Positions 16,194-23,179 of a stretch of DNA of 38,830 nt are shown here, one piece after another. Within the stretch, counting starts at the first letter, position 1, and every line of letters begins with the position of its first letter. The position numbers were made by a program, and so were the translations under genes. This DNA comes from Cellulophaga sp. F20128 (GTDB lineage: Bacteria; Bacteroidota; Bacteroidia; Flavobacteriales; Flavobacteriaceae). The notes under the pieces are model-generated. The model was not told the origin of the DNA, did no database searches, and was given only the letters and a program-made list of their open reading frames with translations. The stretch spans positions 1 through 38,830 of the forward strand of contig NZ_JALKBA010000024.1 of NCBI RefSeq assembly GCF_023015805.1. Reading direction: 5' to 3'.

Positions 16194-17507
16194 ATGACTA
16201 AAATTTTTATCTCTATTTTTATTGCATTAATTTTTGTTTTACAGACAGCGACCTACGGACAACATAAAAAACCTCGTGTAATTGTAATGACAGACGGAGA
16301 AGTAGATGACCATAGTTCTATGGTTAGATTTTTACTGTATACAAATGATATTGATTTACAGGCAATAATTGAAACAAACTCAGTATATCAACCAGAAGGG
16401 CATAGTAAAGAAAATTGGTATGAGAAAATGGTTGACGCATATGAACAAGTGTATCCAAATCTTATTATTCATGATTCTAGATATCCTACTGCAGCTGAAA
16501 TTAGATCTAAAAGTTATATAGGGGATGAAGACCCAAATCACTTGGTAGTTAATGCAAACTCAAAAGGACGCAAACCTGGGTCTAAAGTAAAAATAACCCC
16601 TGATGATTGGTCGGACACAGCTGGGTCTGATAAAATAGTTGAAATTTTACTAGACGATAATTCTAGCCCAGTTTACATACAAGCTTGGGGAGGAGGCAAT
16701 ACTGCCGCCAGAGCCTTTTATAAATTAAAAACAAAGTATCCCAAGGAATATGATCGAGCGGTATCTAAAGCTGTAATGCATAATATTTGGTACCAAGACG
16801 GGGCTGGTAATTATATCGAAAAATACCATCCAAAGGTAACAATGCTACTAGATCATTATTTTAACGGCACATGGGATTATGGTAGCCAATCTTTTACTTC
16901 TGATTTTATTAAGAACCAAGTAAAAAGCAATCACGGACCGTTGGGCGCATTATACCCACAGAGTTATGTGAGTGAAGGTGATTCTCCTGCTTTTCTTTGG
17001 GCAATAGATAATGGACTTAGAAATTATGAAAATCCAACCTATGGCGGTTGGGGTGGGCGGTTTTACAAAGTGGATGGATTTGAAAATGTATATGCAGATG
17101 TTTCAGCTGCTACCTACTCTAGATGGATTGAAGATGCCAATAGAGATTTTGAAGCCCGGATGGATTGGTGCGTGTCTGAAAAATTTGAAGGGGCAAACCA
17201 TAAACCAATAATTACAATTAATGGAAAATTAGATACTGTGGTTAAACCGGGGCAAAAAGTGATTTTAAGTGCAGAGGGAACTATGGATCCTGACGGAGAC
17301 AAACTCTCCTATAGATGGTGGCACTATATAGAAGCCGGAACTTATACCAAAATGGTTGAAATAGAAAATCCTTTTGGTGTGAAAACTAGTTTTAACACTC
17401 CAATGGTTGACAAACCAGCTAGCATACATATTATTCTAGAAGTAAAAGATCAAGGAAAACCTGCTCTAAAATCTTATAAAAGATTAATTTTCAATATCAC
17501 ACCTTAA
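16194..17507 (+). CDS. Exported DUF1593 protein (nucleoside-hydrolase-like with C-terminal Ig-like domain)
   Basis: This 437-residue protein has a signal peptide (1 to about 22, cleavage near TYGQ). The main domain (about 27-310) begins RVIVMTDGEVDDHSSMVRFLL, a variant of the inosine-uridine hydrolase DxDxxxD metal loop (D34, D38, D39). It continues with DDWSDTAGSDKI and the glycine-rich YIQAWGGGNTAAR. The C-terminal about 340-437 is a beta-sandwich (MDPDGDKLSYRWWHY...), as in the Sde_0182 cellulose-binding-like proteins. The family sits in polysaccharide-use loci; the catalysed reaction is not known to me. It stands alone here, followed by a convergent operon. Confidence 0.87.
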   Translation: MTKIFISIFIALIFVLQTATYGQHKKPRVIVMTDGEVDDHSSMVRFLLYTNDIDLQAIIETNSVYQPEGHSKENWYEKMVDAYEQVYPNLIIHDSRYPTAAEIRSKSYIGDEDPNHLVVNANSKGRKPGSKVKITPDDWSDTAGSDKIVEILLDDNSSPVYIQAWGGGNTAARAFYKLKTKYPKEYDRAVSKAVMHNIWYQDGAGNYIEKYHPKVTMLLDHYFNGTWDYGSQSFTSDFIKNQVKSNHGPLGALYPQSYVSEGDSPAFLWAIDNGLRNYENPTYGGWGGRFYKVDGFENVYADVSAATYSRWIEDANRDFEARMDWCVSEKFEGANHKPIITINGKLDTVVKPGQKVILSAEGTMDPDGDKLSYRWWHYIEAGTYTKMVEIENPFGVKTSFNTPMVDKPASIHIILEVKDQGKPALKSYKRLIFNITP

Positions 17508-17509
17508 AA

Positions 17510-17536
17510 AGCATCAAAGTTGATAGCTCCTTTTTT
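17510..17536. terminator. Possible bidirectional terminator
   Basis: A short imperfect stem (AGCATCAA at 17510-17517 with TTGATAGCT at 17520-17528, one bulged base and a very small loop) has a T run on the plus side and A-run on the other. It lies between the convergent DUF1593 and VF530 genes. Confidence 0.4.
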
Positions 17537-17768
17537 AGCGCTCTTTTTTATTTTTTTCAGCTAGCATCCTTAGGTACAGTTGCTCCACTTTTGTGCGTGC
17601 CCATGGTGTTTTACGTAAAAAATTTAGACTAGATTTTACCGTGGGATTACTGATAAAGCATTTAATATGAACCGAATTCCCCATGTATTCCCATCCATAA
17701 AAATCGACCAACTCATCCAAAATCTGAACCAGTTTAACGCCGTGTAATGGATCGTTAGAAACATTCAT
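17535..17768 (-). CDS. VF530 family (DUF2132) small DNA-binding-like protein
   Basis: This 77-residue protein matches the VF530/DUF2132 family by eye: NDPLHGVKLVQILDELVDFYGW near the N-terminus, IKCFISNPTVKSSLNFLRKTPWAR in the middle, and a KVEQLYL helix at the end. The family is a small helical fold proposed to bind DNA; no role is established. It begins five bases after the RhlE-like helicase stop, so it is cotranscribed with the helicase and might act with nucleic acids too. Confidence 0.88.
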   Translation of the reverse strand: MNVSNDPLHGVKLVQILDELVDFYGWEYMGNSVHIKCFISNPTVKSSLNFLRKTPWARTKVEQLYLRMLAEKNKKER

Positions 17769-17773
17769 AACCC

Positions 17774-19063
17774 CTAATTTCCTCGATTATTAGATCGACC
17801 TTCACTGCTTCGTTTTGGCTTTCTATTTTTAGCATCACCAGCCCTTTTGCTGGAATTCCCTTTAGATCTAGGAGCTGAAGACCTAGAATTACTACGTTGG
17901 CCTTGTTTAATTGGCGCAGTAGAGGCATTGGGATCTGGTTCAAAACCTTCAATAATTTCCATAGGGATTTTCATTCCTATTAACTTCTGAATATCGCGTA
18001 AATAACTAGTTTCATCGGCACTAACCAAAGAAATAGCCTCTCCACTAGCACCTGCCCTACCGGTTCTACCAATACGATGCACATAATCTTCGGCTATATT
18101 CGGAATTTCAAAATTCACCACATGTGGCAATAACGGTATGTCTAATCCACGAGCAGCAATATCAGTAGCTACCAAAACCCGAACCGTTCCACCTTTAAAC
18201 CCTGCCAAGGCCTTTGTGCGTGCACCTTGACTTTTATTACCGTGTATGGCTGCCGCTGAAATCCCTGCAGCTGCCATTTTTTTACATAAATTATTGGCAC
18301 CATGCTTGGTTCTTGTAAATACTAATACTTGTTGCCAATTACCTTCTGTAATCAGTTTTATTACCAATCCGGTTTTCAACCCTTTGGCAACCCTATATAC
18401 TTTCTGTTCAATAACCTCTACAGCCGTATTTTCTGGGGTGGCTTCAACCTGTACTGGATTATTTAAAATTCCATTTGCAAGTTTTTTAATGTCCTTAGAA
18501 AAGGTTGCCGAAAACATTAAGTTTTGGCGCCTACTCGGTATCAATTTCATTATGCGTTCTATGTCACGCAAAAAACCCATATCTAACATTCTATCTGCTT
18601 CATCCAAAACAAATATTTCCACCTTATCAAGCGATAAAAAACGCTGATTGTGCAGATCTAACAAACGACCGGGAGTAGCTACTAAAATATCCATTCCCCG
18701 CTTTAAATTTGCGATCTGTGGTTTTTGGTTAACTCCACCAAATATAACAGCAGAACGTAAATCTAAAAACTCACTATATTCTTTAACATTAGCATATACC
18801 TGTGCCGCTAACTCTCGTGTTGGAGTTAATATTAAGGCACGTACAGGTCTGTTTCTCAATAAAGTACCTTGAGATAAAATATGCAATGTAGGCAATGTAA
18901 AACCTGCTGTTTTTCCAGTTCCCGTCTGTGCCGATGCCAAAACATCCTTACCTTCTAAGACCGGTGGAATAGCTTTTTGTTGTATGGGGGAAGGAGTAGT
19001 ATATCCTTTTTTATCGATTGCTTTCAATAAGGCATCAGATAAGCCTAATTTTTTAAATGACAT
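17774..19063 (-). CDS. rhlE: DEAD-box ATP-dependent RNA helicase, RhlE type
   Basis: This 429-residue helicase carries the ordered DEAD-box motifs: Q motif ([11 protein letters not shown], 23-33), Walker A AQTGTGKT (45-52), [32 protein letters not shown] (FSATF), then domain 2 with ARGLDIP and [10 protein letters not shown]. The C-terminal about 50 residues are rich in Ser, Arg, Lys and Asn without hydrophobics, a basic RNA-binding tail typical of RhlE-like proteins. It unwinds RNA in ribosome assembly or RNA turnover, likely cold-relevant. Gene symbol is by subfamily resemblance; other DEAD helicases (CsdA, SrmB) are less likely. Confidence 0.9.
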   Translation of the reverse strand: MSFKKLGLSDALLKAIDKKGYTTPSPIQQKAIPPVLEGKDVLASAQTGTGKTAGFTLPTLHILSQGTLLRNRPVRALILTPTRELAAQVYANVKEYSEFLDLRSAVIFGGVNQKPQIANLKRGMDILVATPGRLLDLHNQRFLSLDKVEIFVLDEADRMLDMGFLRDIERIMKLIPSRRQNLMFSATFSKDIKKLANGILNNPVQVEATPENTAVEVIEQKVYRVAKGLKTGLVIKLITEGNWQQVLVFTRTKHGANNLCKKMAAAGISAAAIHGNKSQGARTKALAGFKGGTVRVLVATDIAARGLDIPLLPHVVNFEIPNIAEDYVHRIGRTGRAGASGEAISLVSADETSYLRDIQKLIGMKIPMEIIEGFEPDPNASTAPIKQGQRSNSRSSAPRSKGNSSKRAGDAKNRKPKRSSEGRSNNRGN

Positions 19064-19116
19064 AAATTGTAGTTGATGAATACGAACTTCTAAAAGTTCT
19101 ATTCTTGTATTTAATG

Positions 19117-19124
19117 CAAAAGTA
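19117..19124 (-). promoter_or_regulatory. Possible -7 element (TACTTTTG) for the helicase operon
   Basis: On the minus strand TACTTTTG matches TAnnTTTG, 53 bases before the helicase ATG. No well-placed TTG upstream was found, so confidence is low. Confidence 0.3.
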
Positions 19125-19168
19125 AGGCTTATTTAATAGTTTGGGCATTTTTTTATCAGGATATGACT

Positions 19169-19176
19169 TAACTTTG
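19169..19176 (+). promoter_or_regulatory. Possible -7 element (TAACTTTG) for the sulfatase gene
   Basis: TAACTTTG matches the Bacteroidota -7 consensus TAnnTTTG and lies 40 bases before the sulfatase ATG. A TTTG at 19140-19143 is 25 bases upstream, slightly longer than the usual spacer. Confidence 0.4.
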
Positions 19177-19216
19177 GTAAAATAGTTGCCCTGAAAAATC
19201 AATTTTTTACCCTTTT

Positions 19217-20548
19217 ATGAAAAAATCCTTTGTCTACAAATCACATGTAGTTCTCGCACTAGCCATTTTATTAAACCATAGTTGCGCTAAAGAAAAAACA
19301 AGTAACCCACCAAATGTTATTCTTATTATGGCCGATGATATGGGCTATGAGTGCCTAAATAGCTATGAAGATACTCATTACAAAACTCCTGAATTAGATG
19401 CTATTGCTTCCAATGGTATCCTTTTTTCTAATTGTGTTTCACAACCTTTATGCACACCTTCTAGGGTGAAGATAATGACGGGTTTGTACAATTATAAAAA
19501 TTATGATCATTTTGGATATTTAGATAAAAACCAATACACTTTTGGCAACCTTATGAAAGATGCTGGCTATGAAACATGTATTGCAGGGAAATGGCAACTC
19601 AATGGTTTAGCTTATAAAGACGAATTAAAAGATTGGTCTAACCATCAAAAACCAATAGATTTTGGGTTTGATGAATATTGCTTGTGGCAACTCACTAAAA
19701 CAGCCAAGAATGGAGAGCGATTTTCCAATCCGCTCATTGAACAAAACGGTACCGTTTTAGCGCAAAATGAAGATGCTTATGGTCCTGACGTATTTTCTGA
19801 TTTTATTGTAGATTTTATAGACCGGAAAAAAGAAAAACCTTTTTTTGTCTATTACCCAATGGTATTAGTGCATGATCCTTTTGTACCTACTCCAGATTCT
19901 AACGAGTGGTCTAACAAAGAGATTCGATATAAAAATGATACCACCTATTTTAAGGATATGGTTGCCTATACAGACAAGATTGTTGGTAAAATAGTCTCCC
20001 AATTGAAAAAATCTAAGGTACTCAACAATACAATTGTAATTTTTACAGGTGATAATGGCACTCACCCTACTATTTATACTGTTACTAAAAATGGGACCAT
20101 TCAAGGAGGAAAAGGAACCACAAGCTCTGCAGGCACCCATGTCCCTTTAGTAGTTAGCTGGCCTGATAAAATCAAAAAAGGTCTGGTTTATGAAGGCCTA
20201 ATTAGTTTTAGTGATTTTTTTGCCACTTTAAAAGACATTACAAATAGTAAAGCAGCCTCCGATGGCATTAGTTTTTACCCCTTACTTAAAGGCGAAAAAC
20301 AAAGCACTAGAGAAAGCGTATTTGTCCATTACGACCCACAATGGGGGAAAAATGTTAATAAACATAGAAACCAGTTTGTAAGAACGTTACATTATAAACT
20401 ATATGGTAATGGTGATTTTTTTAATATCAAAAAGGATGTTTTAGAAAAAAAAGCAATCCCAATAAATTCATTAACAGCCCAAGAGATTGCAATTAAGAAG
20501 CGCTTAGAAAAGCAACTTCAAAAACACCCTAAATTAGCGGAAAAGTAA
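19217..20548 (+). CDS. Formylglycine-dependent sulfatase (type I), probable lipoprotein
   Basis: This 443-residue family S1 sulfatase removes sulfate esters, probably from a polysaccharide. Seen: lipoprotein-like signal ending HSC (Cys23), metal ligands D40-D41 (MADDMG), the maturation motif C79-T-P-S-R with the Cys converted to formylglycine, K125 (GKWQLNG, with Gln127 where His is usual), H219-D220, D279-N280 (TGDNG) and K299. Maturation needs an anaerobic or FGE-type enzyme encoded elsewhere. The short C-terminal subdomain fits an exo-acting enzyme. Downstream lie an SGNH hydrolase and a GH20 hexosaminidase on the same strand. Confidence 0.92.
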   Translation: MKKSFVYKSHVVLALAILLNHSCAKEKTSNPPNVILIMADDMGYECLNSYEDTHYKTPELDAIASNGILFSNCVSQPLCTPSRVKIMTGLYNYKNYDHFGYLDKNQYTFGNLMKDAGYETCIAGKWQLNGLAYKDELKDWSNHQKPIDFGFDEYCLWQLTKTAKNGERFSNPLIEQNGTVLAQNEDAYGPDVFSDFIVDFIDRKKEKPFFVYYPMVLVHDPFVPTPDSNEWSNKEIRYKNDTTYFKDMVAYTDKIVGKIVSQLKKSKVLNNTIVIFTGDNGTHPTIYTVTKNGTIQGGKGTTSSAGTHVPLVVSWPDKIKKGLVYEGLISFSDFFATLKDITNSKAASDGISFYPLLKGEKQSTRESVFVHYDPQWGKNVNKHRNQFVRTLHYKLYGNGDFFNIKKDVLEKKAIPINSLTAQEIAIKKRLEKQLQKHPKLAEK

Positions 20549-20690
20549 ATAATAAATTTTGCTTTTTTAAAAAAACCGAATGCTTTACACCCCATAACTT
20601 AAAAAAAACAAAATCGTGTAGCGAATACTTTAGGTTACCCGTCGAAAATTGTTAGTAAATAATTAATTTTAATCCTATTTTCACATCAAA

Positions 20691-21344
20691 ATGGGAAAAA
20701 TGAAATGTTTAGTATGTTTAGTATTACTTGCAAGCTTCTGGGGTACGGCACAAAACCCACTTCGGTTTTCAGAAGAAGTAAAACAATTACAAGCAAAACA
20801 TCTTTCAAAGAATACTGATTCTATCCATAATATTATTTTTACTGGCAGCTCTAGTATTCGGTTATGGAAAAATTTAGATAGTGTATTTCCCGGACACAAC
20901 ATTATAAATAATGGCTTTGGAGGCTCTACAACAGCAGACTTATTATATTTTACGGAGGAATTAATTTTGGCTTATAACCCAAAAAAAGTTTTTATCTATG
21001 AAGGGGACAACGATATTGCAGAAAGTAAAAAAATTAAAGGAATACTGACCGATTTACATTTAATTATTGAAAAAATAAAGGATAAGAATAAAAATACACA
21101 TATCGTTTTAATTGCTGCAAAACCGAGTGTGGCCCGATGGGATTTTAAAAATAAATACAAAAGGCTAAATAGAAAATTAAAAAGGCTAGGCAAAAGAAAT
21201 GCAACAATAGCCTTTGCTGATATTTGGAAACCAATGTTAAATGGTAGAAATGTAAAACCTGATATTTTTAAAAATGACAATTTACACATGAACGACAAAG
21301 GGTATCAGATTTGGCACAATGTGATTAAAAATTATATTAAATAA
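20691..21344 (+). CDS. Exported SGNH/GDSL hydrolase
   Basis: This 217-residue protein has a signal peptide (1 to about 20, cleavage near GTAQ). It carries the four SGNH blocks: block I FTGSSSIRLW (GSSS at 52-55 containing the nucleophile Ser), block II NGFGGST (Gly near 78), block III YEGDNDIA (Asn107), and block V NDNLHMNDKGY with the catalytic Asp/His pair. The family deacylates esters or sugars, including acetyl groups on polysaccharides. It ends 10 bases before a GH20 gene, so it probably removes O-acyl groups ahead of that enzyme; this is context only. Confidence 0.88.
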   Translation: MGKMKCLVCLVLLASFWGTAQNPLRFSEEVKQLQAKHLSKNTDSIHNIIFTGSSSIRLWKNLDSVFPGHNIINNGFGGSTTADLLYFTEELILAYNPKKVFIYEGDNDIAESKKIKGILTDLHLIIEKIKDKNKNTHIVLIAAKPSVARWDFKNKYKRLNRKLKRLGKRNATIAFADIWKPMLNGRNVKPDIFKNDNLHMNDKGYQIWHNVIKNYIK

Positions 21345-21354
21345 CCAACACTAT

Positions 21355-22968
21355 ATGAGAAACTCTATTTTACTTAGAACACTAGTAATCCTTCTTGGCA
21401 TTACTACAATTATTGCCTGTCAGGAAAAAAGGGAAATTATTAATTTCCCCAAAACCGACCTATCTACTGAAAATCTAATCCCATTACCGCTAAAAATTAC
21501 ACCGACAAACAGCGCTTTTGGATTAGATCAATTCACGGCCATTTACACCTCAAATGACGCAGAATTTAAAAAAGTTGGCGCTTTTTTATCCAATAAAATA
21601 AACACTAAAATAGATTTAGATGTCCCTGTGAATACCGCCACAGACAAAACACCAACTAAGGTCATTTATATCAATAAAACTGAAAACCTAGAGTTAGATA
21701 ATCAAGAAGCTTATCAAATGTATATTACTCAAGATTCTGTTATCATTAATGCCAAAACAGCAGCCGGCGCCTTTAGAGGTATTCAGACTTTAAGGCAGAT
21801 TATACCGGAAGAAAGTAATGATACACTTACCGAACATAAAATGTGGTTGGTCCCTACAGGAAAAATTATAGACCAGCCTAATTTTGAATACAGAGGTGCA
21901 ATGCTAGATGTAGCACGACACTTTTTTAGCGTAGGTGATGTGAAAAAATACATTGACATTTTAGCGTACTATAAGTTTAATGCCTTGCATTTGCATTTAA
22001 CAGACGATCAAGGGTGGCGTATTGAAATAAAATCATGGCCTAAACTTACAGAAATTGGTGCAAGTTCAGAAGTTGGCGGAGGACCAGGTGGATTTTACAC
22101 TCAAGAAGATTACAAGGATATTGTTAGCTATGCTGCCGAAAGACACATGATAATTATTCCTGAAGTTGATATGCCTGGACATACCAATGCAGCATCTTTG
22201 GCCTACCCACAGCTTAACGGAAACGGTAAAACGCCGAAAGTATACACTGGTACCCATGTTGGTTTTAGTACATTTAACACGAGAGCGGATATTGTTTATG
22301 CATTTGTAGATGATGTTGTAAGAGAAATATCTGCCATTACCCCTGGCCCCTATTTTCACCTTGGTGGCGATGAAAGTCATGTTACTAAAAAAGAGGATTT
22401 TAATTACTTTGTAGAAAAAGTATCTAAAATTGTCGAAGGCCACGGAAAAATTCCAATAGGTTGGGATGAAATTGCACATGCCGATATTAACAAATCTGCA
22501 ATAGCACAATTCTGGAGCAATGAAAAAAATGCAAAAACAGCGGTAGAAAAAGGAATGAAACTTATACTTTCCCCTGGAAAAAAAGCGTATTTAGATATGC
22601 AATATGATACCCTATCTAAATTTGGTTTGCATTGGGCTGCTTATATTCCTGTTGATTCTGCCTATGTATGGACACCAGAAACTTATGTTGAGGGTATAGC
22701 TAAAGAAAATATTTTAGGTATTGAAGCACCACTGTGGTCCGAAACTATTAGCAATATAGCAGAATTAGAATATTTGGCTTTTCCAAGAGTCATTGGCCAT
22801 GCAGAATTAAATTGGACGATTAAAGAAAATAGAAATTGGGAAAATTACAAAGTACGTTTAGGAAATCAAGCCCCGTACTTAGATCGTATGAATGTACAGT
22901 ATTACCCTTCTAAGTTAATTGATTGGAAGAAAAGCAAGCACACTTACAAAACAATTGTAAAAGATTAA
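21355..22968 (+). CDS. GH20 beta-N-acetylhexosaminidase, probable lipoprotein
   Basis: This 537-residue protein has a signal with lipobox-like IIAC (Cys near 22), a GH20 N-terminal alpha/beta domain (about 40-165), and a catalytic TIM barrel. Diagnostic: the RGAMLDVARHFF strand, LHLHLTDDQGWRIEIKSWP, and HLGGDESH with the catalytic Asp339-Glu340 pair used in substrate-assisted hydrolysis through the 2-acetamido group. It releases terminal GlcNAc or GalNAc from chitin-like or other amino-sugar glycans in the periplasm or at the surface. With the sulfatase and SGNH hydrolase it suggests degradation of a sulfated, acetylated amino-sugar glycan. Confidence 0.94.
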   Translation: MRNSILLRTLVILLGITTIIACQEKREIINFPKTDLSTENLIPLPLKITPTNSAFGLDQFTAIYTSNDAEFKKVGAFLSNKINTKIDLDVPVNTATDKTPTKVIYINKTENLELDNQEAYQMYITQDSVIINAKTAAGAFRGIQTLRQIIPEESNDTLTEHKMWLVPTGKIIDQPNFEYRGAMLDVARHFFSVGDVKKYIDILAYYKFNALHLHLTDDQGWRIEIKSWPKLTEIGASSEVGGGPGGFYTQEDYKDIVSYAAERHMIIIPEVDMPGHTNAASLAYPQLNGNGKTPKVYTGTHVGFSTFNTRADIVYAFVDDVVREISAITPGPYFHLGGDESHVTKKEDFNYFVEKVSKIVEGHGKIPIGWDEIAHADINKSAIAQFWSNEKNAKTAVEKGMKLILSPGKKAYLDMQYDTLSKFGLHWAAYIPVDSAYVWTPETYVEGIAKENILGIEAPLWSETISNIAELEYLAFPRVIGHAELNWTIKENRNWENYKVRLGNQAPYLDRMNVQYYPSKLIDWKKSKHTYKTIVKD

Positions 22969-22992
22969 TACCTTTTTAGATTCTACTTTACG

Positions 22993-23025
22993 ATGCGCTT
23001 GTTGGTATAACAGGCGCATTTTTTT
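22993..23025 (+). terminator. Terminator after the GH20 gene
   Basis: An 11-bp stem with one G-U pair (ATGCGCTTGTT at 22993-23003, AACAGGCGCAT at 23009-23019), loop GGTAT, is followed by a run of T to 23025. Confidence 0.85.
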
Positions 23026-23131
23026 GTACATCATTCCATTTACTTTAGGTTTTTTAGTGTACTTAAACCAACAACCCATTAGAATGCAGATAGGTTGCTC
23101 TTCCTAAACAGTCCTAAGTAACTTTAAACAA

Positions 23132-23159
23132 AAAAAGCCTGTACAAATACAGGCTTTTT
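23132..23159 (-). terminator. Terminator of the large hydrolase gene (bidirectional)
   Basis: A perfect 12-bp inverted repeat (AAAAAGCCTGTA with TACAGGCTTTTT, loop CAAA) lies 20 bases past the minus-strand stop. T tracts are present on both strands, so it can act in both directions. Confidence 0.88.
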
Positions 23160-23179
23160 CATTGATCAATTACAATTTA

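Noticed and set aside
22066-22509. 147-codon antisense frame inside the GH20 gene
   Set aside because: It lies fully within a strongly supported gene with catalytic motifs on the other strand; product has no recognisable domain.
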